DNA of 35,694 nt from Thermoleophilia bacterium (lineage in GTDB: Bacteria; Actinomycetota; Thermoleophilia; Gaiellales; SKUG01): positions 1 through 35,694 of the forward strand of contig JAOPYV010000177.1 in the NCBI GenBank assembly GCA_025964435.1, read 5' to 3'. A model generated the notes under the pieces. That model was not told where the DNA came from. It saw nothing but the letters and a program-made list of their open reading frames with translations, and did not search any database. A program made the translations under genes and the position numbers. This document shows positions 14,746 to 20,574 of this stretch, piece by piece. The stretch's first letter is position 1, and each line of letters begins with the position of its first letter.

Positions 14746-15501
14746 TCACGCGGTGATGCCCGTCCACGCCAGCGGCGTGGTCGAGAGCAGCTGGTGGTGC
14801 TCGCGCATGGCGCGGGGCACGACGGTACGGGCGATGGCCGCCTCGATCGTGGCGATGAGTGCCGGTGCGGTCGCCCCGAGCTCCTTCTGCCGTGCGCGGG
14901 CGTCCTCGATCGCGATGCGTGCCGAGGCGTCCAGGTAGAGCTGCAGCGCGGCGTGCGCGTTGACGTCGAGGCGATCGAGCACGATCGCCCAGGCCTCTGC
15001 GCGCTCGCCCTGCATGGCGCGCGCGATCGCTGCCGGGTGGAGCGTGCGGAGCTGCACCAGTGCGTCGCCGGCGGGCGCCGGAGTCGCGGCGGGCTGGTTC
15101 GGCATCGAGTACGCCGGGCCGCCCATCAGCTGGGTTGCGGGAACCTCGTTGCGCTGGCCACGCGGCGCCGGTGCCTCGGCGACGGCGCGATCCGCGGCCT
15201 CGACCTTGCGGGCGCTGACGCGCTGGGCGGTGGCGTGGAGCATCTGGCGACGCGCCGCGATGTCACCGGAGAACTCGCCGTGCGGGCGGTCGGGCAGCGA
15301 TGCGATGTGCATGCGGATCTGGTCGGCGATCGCCGGGTCCATGCGGCCGAGCACGAGCTCGCGAGCCTCTTCGGAGAGCAGCTCGAGCTGCGCTGCGGCG
15401 CGGCGCACCGGGCTGTCGGTGCCGGTCGCGGCGGGTCCTCCGCCGACGACGGCTGCGTCGGGTGCGGGTGCCTGGCTGGCGTCTGTGGGGGAGTTGGTCA
15501 T
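14746..15501 (-). CDS. fliG: Divergent FliG-like protein lacking the C-terminal torque domain
   Basis: The position between fliF and fliH is that of fliG, the rotor protein that binds FliF, FliM and the stator. The 251-aa product is shorter than the usual ~330. Residues about 32-70 (LELLSEEARELVLGRMDP) resemble the FliG N-terminal FliF-binding domain. Residues about 148-225 (LHPAAIARAMQGERAEAWA) resemble the middle domain, with LHPA where FliG has EHPQ. Between them is a Pro/Ala linker. After residue 235 the protein ends, so the charged-ridge C domain that generates torque is missing. The alternative is an unrelated helical protein in the fliG position. The ATG at 15501 is the natural start. 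Confidence 0.6.
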   Translation of the reverse strand: MTNSPTDASQAPAPDAAVVGGGPAATGTDSPVRRAAAQLELLSEEARELVLGRMDPAIADQIRMHIASLPDRPHGEFSGDIAARRQMLHATAQRVSARKVEAADRAVAEAPAPRGQRNEVPATQLMGGPAYSMPNQPAATPAPAGDALVQLRTLHPAAIARAMQGERAEAWAIVLDRLDVNAHAALQLYLDASARIAIEDARARQKELGATAPALIATIEAAIARTVVPRAMREHHQLLSTTPLAWTGITA

Positions 15502-15543
15502 GAGCTTCCGGTGTACGTCGGGGGGGCGGGTACGAATGTGGTG

Positions 15544-16983
15544 TCAGCGCTGTGCGGCGGGGGCGCCGAACAGTGCTTCGAGGTCCTGGGCGAGCGCCTC
15601 GGGATTCTGCTGGGCGAAGTTCTCGAAGAGGCGCTGGTCGTTCTGGAAGGCCTGCTCCATGCGGGCTCGCTCCTGCTTCATCGCGACCGACTTGCGCCAC
15701 ATGATGATCATCGCGGCGGCCAGGCCGATCGCGAGCACTGCGAGCAGCGCCAGCACGGGCTTGGGCGTTTCGGTCTTGGTCGCCGCCAGGATCGGGGCCT
15801 CGTTCTCGGAGCCACCCGTGGCGAGCTGCGGAGCAGCGGTCGCCTTCGGTGCGATGCCCGTGCCCTTGGGGAAGGCGAAGCGGGTGACGACCGGCGACGG
15901 ATCCTTGCGGCTCGCATTGACGTAGGTCTGGAGCATCCGCTTCACGGCCAGCTCCTGGTTGGCGTTCACGTTGTTCTTGTCGAGCGAGACGCTGATCGCC
16001 AGCTTGCCGATGTCGCCGGCTGCCTTGGAGGAGCTCGTCACCTTCGTGTTCGGCGGCGTCGTCACGTCCTTGACGGTGCTGCCCGCTCCCGTCTGGCTGC
16101 TCGAGGAGACGATCGGGCCTGCCGTGCTCGACTCGGCCTGCGTCGACGTCGACACGGCGTCGACCTTGGCGTCGACCACCAGGACGAAGCGGTCACTGCC
16201 GCCGAGCAGCGTGCTCAGCTTCGTGGCGATCGTGCCCTCGTAGCAGGAGCGCACTGCCGCTTCCTTGGTGGCGATCTCCGCCGCGTTGGCCATGTCGGCG
16301 CATCCGTTGCCGGACGCCACCGCGCTGGTCGCAGCGGCCTCGCCCTTGGCGCCGTCGAACAGCGGCTGCATCTTGTCGTCGCCGATGTAGATGCGGTCGA
16401 TCGAGGTGCCGACGGCGCCCTTGATCTGCTGCGCGGCGTTCGTGGCGTCCCAGCCACCGTTCTCCATCGACGGCGGCAGGAAGACCATGGCCGAGACGTT
16501 CTTGGAGGTCTCCGGGCCGATCAGCGTGCCGTTCTCCTCCTGCGAGACGGTGACGCTCGCGGCGAGTGCGCCCGCCTGGAGCAGCATGTTCTGCACCTTC
16601 TTGGAATCCTCGCAGTTGTTGTACTCCGTCGTCTTCGCCTTGTTGGCGGTGAAGCCCGGGGCTGCGGGGCAGCTGATCTTCTTGGCCAGGCCGGTACGAT
16701 CCTGCAGGCCGTTCTTGGCGAGCAGCTGGTCGGCGGCCGACTTCTCGTCCGGGGCGACGAGCAGCTCGAAGCGACCCTTGTCGCTGGCCTCCTTGTAGTT
16801 GATGCCCTCGGTGTCCAGCAGCTGCTTGGCGACGTCGTAGGTGCCGAAGTCCTGCGTGTTCATGACGCTCACCGGTACCGGCGGCTTGAACATCGTCATC
16901 CACAGCACGAGGCCGAGGACGAAGACCAGCACGACGGGGATGCCGAAGCGGAGGGGAGCGGGGAGCTTGGTGTAGGCGTTCAT
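15544..16983 (-). CDS. fliF: Flagellar MS-ring protein FliF
   Basis: FliF forms the MS ring, the base of the flagellum. The 479-aa protein (shorter than the usual ~550) has an N-terminal membrane helix (about 13-32), ring-building domains outside the membrane, a C-terminal membrane helix (about 420-440) and a cytoplasmic tail with NPEALAQDLEALF, the FliG-binding motif. The extracytoplasmic part is divergent and contains four cysteines (105, 124, 228, 247) that could form two disulfides; classical FliF has no such pairs. The start at 16983 follows GAGG with a C-rich spacer. The longer open frame to 17412 overlaps fliE and is rejected. Confidence 0.92.
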   Translation of the reverse strand: MNAYTKLPAPLRFGIPVVLVFVLGLVLWMTMFKPPVPVSVMNTQDFGTYDVAKQLLDTEGINYKEASDKGRFELLVAPDEKSAADQLLAKNGLQDRTGLAKKISCPAAPGFTANKAKTTEYNNCEDSKKVQNMLLQAGALAASVTVSQEENGTLIGPETSKNVSAMVFLPPSMENGGWDATNAAQQIKGAVGTSIDRIYIGDDKMQPLFDGAKGEAAATSAVASGNGCADMANAAEIATKEAAVRSCYEGTIATKLSTLLGGSDRFVLVVDAKVDAVSTSTQAESSTAGPIVSSSSQTGAGSTVKDVTTPPNTKVTSSSKAAGDIGKLAISVSLDKNNVNANQELAVKRMLQTYVNASRKDPSPVVTRFAFPKGTGIAPKATAAPQLATGGSENEAPILAATKTETPKPVLALLAVLAIGLAAAMIIMWRKSVAMKQERARMEQAFQNDQRLFENFAQQNPEALAQDLEALFGAPAAQR

Positions 16984-17035
16984 GTGTGGGGGGCCTCGTG
17001 GGGGGAGGGAACTCGCATGGATATTGGGTGGAGCG

Positions 17036-17437
17036 TCAGACCTGCATCTGGAAGAGCGTTCGCACGGCGCTGACCGCCGACGAGATGGTGCGTGTGGACA
17101 TCTGGATCTCCACGCCCGCCTTCGCCGAGGCGATGGAGAGTGTGTGGGGGTCGATCGTGGTGTCGCCGGCCGCGAAGCGCGAGGCGAGCTCGCCGGCCTT
17201 CGCCTTGCTGGCGCTCGGGTTGACGATGAGCATGTCGCGCAGCGAGTCGCCGAAGGAGGCGGCCTGCGCGCCGGATGCCTGCGAGGTCGGCTGGATGCCG
17301 CCCGAGAGCGGGTTGCCTGCCGAGCCGCCGCCACCGCTGAGGTCGACGCCGCCGGCGCCGCCACCTGCTGCACCAGCGAGACCGGCGAGCGGATTGCCGC
17401 CGGGCATGCCACCTGGGATTCCGGAGATTCCTGCCAT
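17036..17437 (-). CDS. fliE: Flagellar hook-basal body complex protein FliE
   Basis: FliE joins the MS ring to the rod. The 133-aa protein has a Gly-rich N-terminal half and the conserved C-terminal helix with TLSIASAKAGVEIQMSTRTI and AVRTLFQMQV, which is typical. It starts 2 nt after the flgC stop, between flgC and fliF as in most flagellated bacteria. Confidence 0.94.
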   Translation of the reverse strand: MAGISGIPGGMPGGNPLAGLAGAAGGGAGGVDLSGGGGSAGNPLSGGIQPTSQASGAQAASFGDSLRDMLIVNPSASKAKAGELASRFAAGDTTIDPHTLSIASAKAGVEIQMSTRTISSAVSAVRTLFQMQV

Positions 17438-17439
17438 GA

Positions 17440-17829
17440 TCAGCTACCTCGTCCGATCTCGAGTGAGCTCAGCGCCATCGACTTGAGCAGCGTCGCCGAG
17501 CGGACATTGAGCTCGTACGCGCTCTTGGCGGACATGAGCTGCGTCGTTGCGAGCAGCGCTTCCTGGCGCTCGTTGAACGGGCCCGCACCTGCCGTGCGAA
17601 CGCTGCCGACGCGGACCGCGCCACGCTCGGCGTCGGTGCTGCCGGTGCGACCGCTGCCGCTCGTGGCGTTCTGGAGCGCGGTGCTGAAGTTGGTGGCCTG
17701 CAGGTCGACTTCCTTGCGGCGGTAGCCGGGGGTGTAGACGTTGGCCACGTTGTCGGCAGCGACTTCCGAGCGGAAGCGATGCACGGACATGGCGCTCTCT
17801 GCGGTTCCGATTGCGTCGAAGAGTCCCAT
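17440..17829 (-). CDS. flgC: Flagellar basal-body rod protein FlgC
   Basis: FlgC is a proximal rod subunit. The 129-aa protein has the N-terminal rod motif (SEVAADNVANVYTPGYRRKE, matching the ANxxTxGY pattern) and the C-terminal helix LMSAKSAYELNVRSATLLKS. The middle domain is short. It follows flgB by 5 nt and precedes fliE by 2 nt. Confidence 0.95.
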   Translation of the reverse strand: MGLFDAIGTAESAMSVHRFRSEVAADNVANVYTPGYRRKEVDLQATNFSTALQNATSGSGRTGSTDAERGAVRVGSVRTAGAGPFNERQEALLATTQLMSAKSAYELNVRSATLLKSMALSSLEIGRGS

Positions 17830-17834
17830 TCAGA

Positions 17835-18254
17835 TCAACCTCGGCCCATCTCTGCGATCACGCTGCGGACAGCGCTGATCTGGTTGGTCACCTGCTGCGT
17901 CAGGACGCGGAAGCGAATGTTGTCGTTCGCCATGAGGGCGACTTCCTTCGTTCGATCGACGCCGACCTTGCCGGAGCGGGTGGTCGTGTTGAACATGGAG
18001 CTGAGCGTGCCGCCGCCGTGGGCGTCACGCAGCGCGTTCGAGGTGGCGAGCGGGTTGGACCAGCGCACGCCGGGGTTGGGATCCTTCAGGACGCCGCCGA
18101 GGACGGATTCGAAATCGATCGTCTTGGCCCGGTAGCCCTTGGTGTCGACGTTCGCGAGATTCTCCGCGTGCAGCTGCTGGCGCTTGGCCAGGCCGTCGAG
18201 CGCAGCACTGGAGACCGCAAAGTTGCGTCCTAGTATGCCGTCGGTGGAGAACAT
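17835..18254 (-). CDS. flgB: Flagellar basal-body rod protein FlgB
   Basis: FlgB is a proximal rod subunit and heads the rod/MS-ring operon. The 139-aa protein has the N-terminal rod motif LHAENLANVDTKGYRAKTID and the C-terminal helix RFRVLTQQVTNQISAVRSVI. The start at 18254 is fixed by GGAAGG nine nt upstream, followed by a run of six C. A flagellar-type promoter lies at 18332-18360, giving a leader of about 70 nt. Confidence 0.95.
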   Translation of the reverse strand: MFSTDGILGRNFAVSSAALDGLAKRQQLHAENLANVDTKGYRAKTIDFESVLGGVLKDPNPGVRWSNPLATSNALRDAHGGGTLSSMFNTTTRSGKVGVDRTKEVALMANDNIRFRVLTQQVTNQISAVRSVIAEMGRG

Positions 18255-18331
18255 CGTGGGGGGCCTTCCGGGGGGTTCGCAGGGGAGCCGGGTGTGCCTG
18301 GGGAGGCACGGACTCATGGTCCTACGATTCC

Positions 18332-18360
18332 GTTGTACGACGTCCAACGTGATCTGGCAA
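18332..18360 (-). promoter_or_regulatory. Flagellar-type promoter for flgB-flgC-fliE-fliF-fliG-fliH
   Basis: On the minus strand TTGCCA, 17 nt, TACAAC, with ACGTCG before the -10 box. The last base of the -10 is C rather than T. It lies directly downstream of the hairpin at 18373-18423, which may insulate it from upstream transcription. Confidence 0.6.
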
Positions 18361-18372
18361 GCACTTGTTTCA

Positions 18373-18423
18373 CGAGGTGTGGCGGATCAGTCGCGTATGG
18401 AGCGACTCACCCGCCACACCTCG
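18373..18423 (-). repeat. Long hairpin repeat upstream of flgB (copy 2 of 2)
   Basis: A perfect 13-bp outer stem (CGAGGTGTGGCGG 18373-18385 with 18411-18423) and an inner 5-bp stem (GTCGC 18390-18394, GCGAC 18402-18406). Read on the minus strand the junction includes a G-T wobble and a single G.G mismatch, so the helix is nearly continuous. It starts 11 nt beyond the stop of the small membrane protein gene and ends before the flgB promoter. Same family as 116-162. Confidence 0.75.
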
Positions 18424-18433
18424 GAGCGGGTCG

Positions 18434-18748
18434 CTAACCGATCTCGACGGGCGGGGCCGGCGTCTGGGCGGGCGCCGGAACGAAGACCGGCGACTGGGGC
18501 GTGGTCGCGTCCCGCACGCCCCCGGTGAGCCACTCGGGCTGCGCCGGCAGCAGCGGCTCGGGCGGTGTGGCCTGCACGTTGGGCGCGACCTGCTCCAGGA
18601 CCGACGTTTCGGCCGGGTTCATCGCGATCCATGCGCTGAGCAGGATCGCCGCCACTGCGAGCGCGATGACGATGCCGCGCGCGTAGCCGCTGACGGCGTC
18701 GGGCGCGGTGCTGACCTCGTCGGCATGGACATGGATGGTTCGAGCCAT
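18434..18748 (-). CDS. Small single-pass membrane protein of unknown function
   Basis: Not recognised. The 104-aa product has a short N terminus, one membrane helix (ARGIVIALAVAAILLSAWIAM, about residues 23-43) and a Pro/Ala/Val-rich tail of about 60 residues without cysteines. This is the topology of a small anchored protein with its tail outside. The ATG at 18748 gives a clean N terminus; the frame is open further upstream. It sits between the fliA-like gene and the flgB operon, so a flagellar role is possible but rests on position only. Confidence 0.6.
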   Translation of the reverse strand: MARTIHVHADEVSTAPDAVSGYARGIVIALAVAAILLSAWIAMNPAETSVLEQVAPNVQATPPEPLLPAQPEWLTGGVRDATTPQSPVFVPAPAQTPAPPVEIG

Positions 18749-18821
18749 GCCCCAATCGTTCCCGCGTCCCCAGGAACTATGCGAGGCGCCGGCACGGGGA
18801 GCCTGCTGACACGGCATCGCG

Positions 18822-18989
18822 GGGGTTGTGCGACTTCCTCACGCATGTCGTGAGTTTCGTGCGACACCCCATGGGGCTCGTGGCCGCGCCGAGCTGGATG
18901 GGTCTCGGATCTCGCGTGGTCCTCCGCCGCCGGATCCGGCGCGGTGTCGCACGTTCCTCACGATATGCGTGAGTAAGTCGAAGAACCCC
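18822..18989. repeat. 168-bp element with long imperfect terminal inverted repeats
   Basis: The left arm (18822-18868) and right arm (18943-18989) are inverted copies: 34 of 41 positions match over 18828-18868 against the reverse complement of 18943-18983, plus GGGGTT/AACCCC at the outer ends. Each arm also contains the same internal palindrome, CTCACG-5 nt-CGTGAG (18838-18854 and 18957-18973), and ends in GTGCGACACC on the inner side. It could be a MITE-like insertion or a pair of regulator sites. Confidence 0.65.
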
Positions 18990-19061
18990 GTCGCTGGACG
19001 GCCGTGCTCCGCGCACCGGCCCGCGGCCGCGTCGCGTCGCGCCCCCCCCCCGTAACGAATA

Positions 19062-19089
19062 CCGCCGCGGACCCGAGGGCCCGCGGCGG
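19062..19089 (-). terminator. Terminator of the fliA-like gene
   Basis: A 9-bp perfect stem (CCGCCGCGG 19062-19070, CCGCGGCGG 19081-19089), extended on the minus strand by a G-T wobble and further GC pairs to a tiny loop, lies 30 nt beyond the stop. The sequence after it on the minus strand (TATTCGTT) is T-rich for this genome. Confidence 0.65.
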
Positions 19090-19118
19090 GGTGGTGCACG
19101 GAATGTCGACTGCAGCTC

Positions 19119-19931
19119 CTACGCCGTGAGGAAGCCTTCGCCGTCGTTGAGCTGGCTGTCGAGCCGCATGCGCTCGAGTGCCCGCTTGTGGAGCCGCGAC
19201 ACGCTGGCCTTGGAGGTACCCATGAGGTTCGCGATGTCCTGCATGGTCATGTCCATCTTGTAGAGCAGCTCGCAGACGTGTCGCTCACGGTCGGGAAGGC
19301 GGGAAACCGCGCCCCAGAGCGTCGTCTTCTCGAGGCTGTCCTCGAGCGGGTTCTCGCTCGTGGAGGTAGCCAGGTCGAAGGCGGTCGACAGGGCACGGAC
19401 GCTCGACATGAAGCCGCTGACGTCGTCGTTGGAGCCCGAGGATGCGTTCTCGCCGATGCTCTCGACGCTCTCGTTCCAGCCTGCCTCGGCGGGTCGACCC
19501 TGCGAGTGGGCTCGCAGGCCGTCGATGATCTCGCCGCGGATGCGGTAGGTGGCGAAGGTCTTGAAGGAGGCGGCGCTCGTCGGGTCGTAGCGGCGGGCGG
19601 CTTCCATCAGGCCGATGCGGCCCTGCTGGACGAGGTCGGCCTTGTCGATGTGCGACGGCAGGCGGCGGAGCATGCCGCGGACGATCTTGTCCACGAGCTC
19701 GAGGTTCTCCTCGACGAGGCGGGCCTGCCACGGCTCGAGGCGGAAGATTTCCTTCTGTCCACGCTTGCGCTTCACGGGCTCTGCGGCCTCGGGTGCAGCG
19801 GTGGAAATGGCGTCAGCGATCGGCTGGGTGTTCGGCGAGATGCTCATGCGGCGTGGTTCCCTTTGTTCCAAAGCGAGCTGGGAACGAGGCACGTAGTGAG
19901 AAGTCGACGGTTCGGCGTGTCGATCGCTCAT
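19119..19931 (-). CDS. fliA: FliA/WhiG-type sigma factor (flagellar sigma-28 family)
   Basis: A 270-aa sigma factor next to the flagellar operons. Region 2 (about 60-125) contains DLVQQGRIGLMEAARRYDP and FKTFATYRIRGEIIDGLR, the FliA/WhiG pattern. Region 4 (about 205-255) contains LPDRERHVCELLYK and a helix-turn-helix. Region 3 is not recognisable: the VPRSxR segment and the helices that follow it in FliA are replaced by a Ser/Gly-rich stretch. It has its own promoter of the shared class. The start may be ATG 19931 or ATG 19847 (AAAGGG upstream); the extra 28 residues show no known motif. Some uncertainty remains whether it acts on sigma-28-type promoters at all. Confidence 0.85.
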   Translation of the reverse strand: MSDRHAEPSTSHYVPRSQLALEQREPRRMSISPNTQPIADAISTAAPEAAEPVKRKRGQKEIFRLEPWQARLVEENLELVDKIVRGMLRRLPSHIDKADLVQQGRIGLMEAARRYDPTSAASFKTFATYRIRGEIIDGLRAHSQGRPAEAGWNESVESIGENASSGSNDDVSGFMSSVRALSTAFDLATSTSENPLEDSLEKTTLWGAVSRLPDRERHVCELLYKMDMTMQDIANLMGTSKASVSRLHKRALERMRLDSQLNDGEGFLTA

Positions 19932-19966
19932 GCCCCGCTCGGCTCGTCCGTGCGGTGTACTCCATC

Positions 19967-19995
19967 AGTGAACGACGGATTCCCGACATTGGCAA
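19967..19995 (-). promoter_or_regulatory. Flagellar-type promoter for the fliA-like gene
   Basis: On the minus strand TTGCCA, 17 nt, TTCACT, with CCGTCG directly before the -10 box. Start expected near 19960. It belongs to the same set as the promoters in front of flgB, fliI, fliJ, fliM, fliP and flhA. Confidence 0.6.
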
Positions 19996-20001
19996 GGGGG
20001 T

Positions 20002-20011
20002 ATGTGCACAT
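20002..20011. promoter_or_regulatory. 10-bp palindrome in the divergent region fliA / DcrB-like gene
   Basis: ATGTGCACAT is a perfect palindrome located 6 nt upstream of the fliA -35 box, in the 202-bp region between two divergent genes. The sequence GATTCCCGACA also occurs twice here (near 19978 and 20035). An operator function is a guess. Confidence 0.3.
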
Positions 20012-20133
20012 GTCTTTCGGTCGGTCTGCCGACAGATTCCCGACACCCGGGGAATCGACGGCTGGATGCGGGATTCCAATGCCCCCCAGTGCGGGTAGCA
20101 GTGGCTCCGAACCACTGAACCTCACGGGGGCGC

Positions 20134-20556
20134 ATGCGCAAGCTGCAGGCAAATGATTTCGAGCTCGGCTTCCTCGACGGATGGCGCGATGACTCGCAGG
20201 TCGTGCTGATCGGGCCCGAGCGTCCCGTCTTCACGCCGAACGTCCAGGTGCACCGCGAGACGCTCCCCGACCTGCCGTTGGCGGAGTTCCTCCAGGCCCA
20301 GCGCCTGGAGCTCGCGAGCCTCGCCGGCTTCAAGCTGCTCGGGCATGGTGAGCGCCGGCTCGGTGGCGAGCCCGCCAACTTCCACGCCTACGAGTGGGAG
20401 CTGCCGAACCAGCCGGGCGAGCGCATCCACCAGCTGCAGGTCGTGGCGATCCGCAACAACACGCTCTTCACGATCACGCTCAGCGCGCTGGTGCGCGACT
20501 GGGACGGCTTCGAGCCGGCCTTCGAGATGACGCTCGCCGGCTTCGCCTGGCGCTAG
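20134..20556 (+). CDS. DcrB/DUF1795-like protein 1
   Basis: A 140-aa protein without signal peptide or membrane segment. Its pattern matches the DcrB (DUF1795) fold: an N-terminal strand with DGWRDDSQVVLIGP, a VQVHRETLP strand, a helix with EFLQAQRLELASLAGF, a LLGHGERRLGG hairpin, YEW, and a C-terminal FEPAFEMTLAGFAW helix. In proteobacteria this family includes Eag chaperones that shield membrane helices of secreted effectors. Its role in actinobacteria is unknown to me. It is divergent from fliA and converges on the glycosyltransferase gene. A relative lies at 25264-25683. Start supported by GGGGG six nt upstream of the ATG. Confidence 0.75.
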   Translation: MRKLQANDFELGFLDGWRDDSQVVLIGPERPVFTPNVQVHRETLPDLPLAEFLQAQRLELASLAGFKLLGHGERRLGGEPANFHAYEWELPNQPGERIHQLQVVAIRNNTLFTITLSALVRDWDGFEPAFEMTLAGFAWR

Positions 20557-20574
20557 CGCGAACCCGCGTGTCCG

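Larger units (their letters stand above)
18749..19118. other. Intergenic region between the small membrane protein and the fliA-like gene
   Basis: This 370-bp stretch has no credible gene. It holds a 168-bp inverted-repeat element (18822-18989), a run of ten C (19042-19051) and the terminator hairpin of the fliA-like gene (19062-19089). Confidence 0.6.

Noticed and set aside
15510-15515. TACACC with GGAAG just ahead of fliG, resembling the flagellar -10 region
   Set aside because: The matching -35 position reads CATTCG and the box would leave almost no leader; considered chance similarity.
14680-17073. Plus-strand open frame of about 800 codons opposite fliH-fliG-fliF
   Set aside because: The opposite frames contain recognisable FliF and FliH; this one has only Gly/Arg/Ala/Val-rich sequence without motifs.
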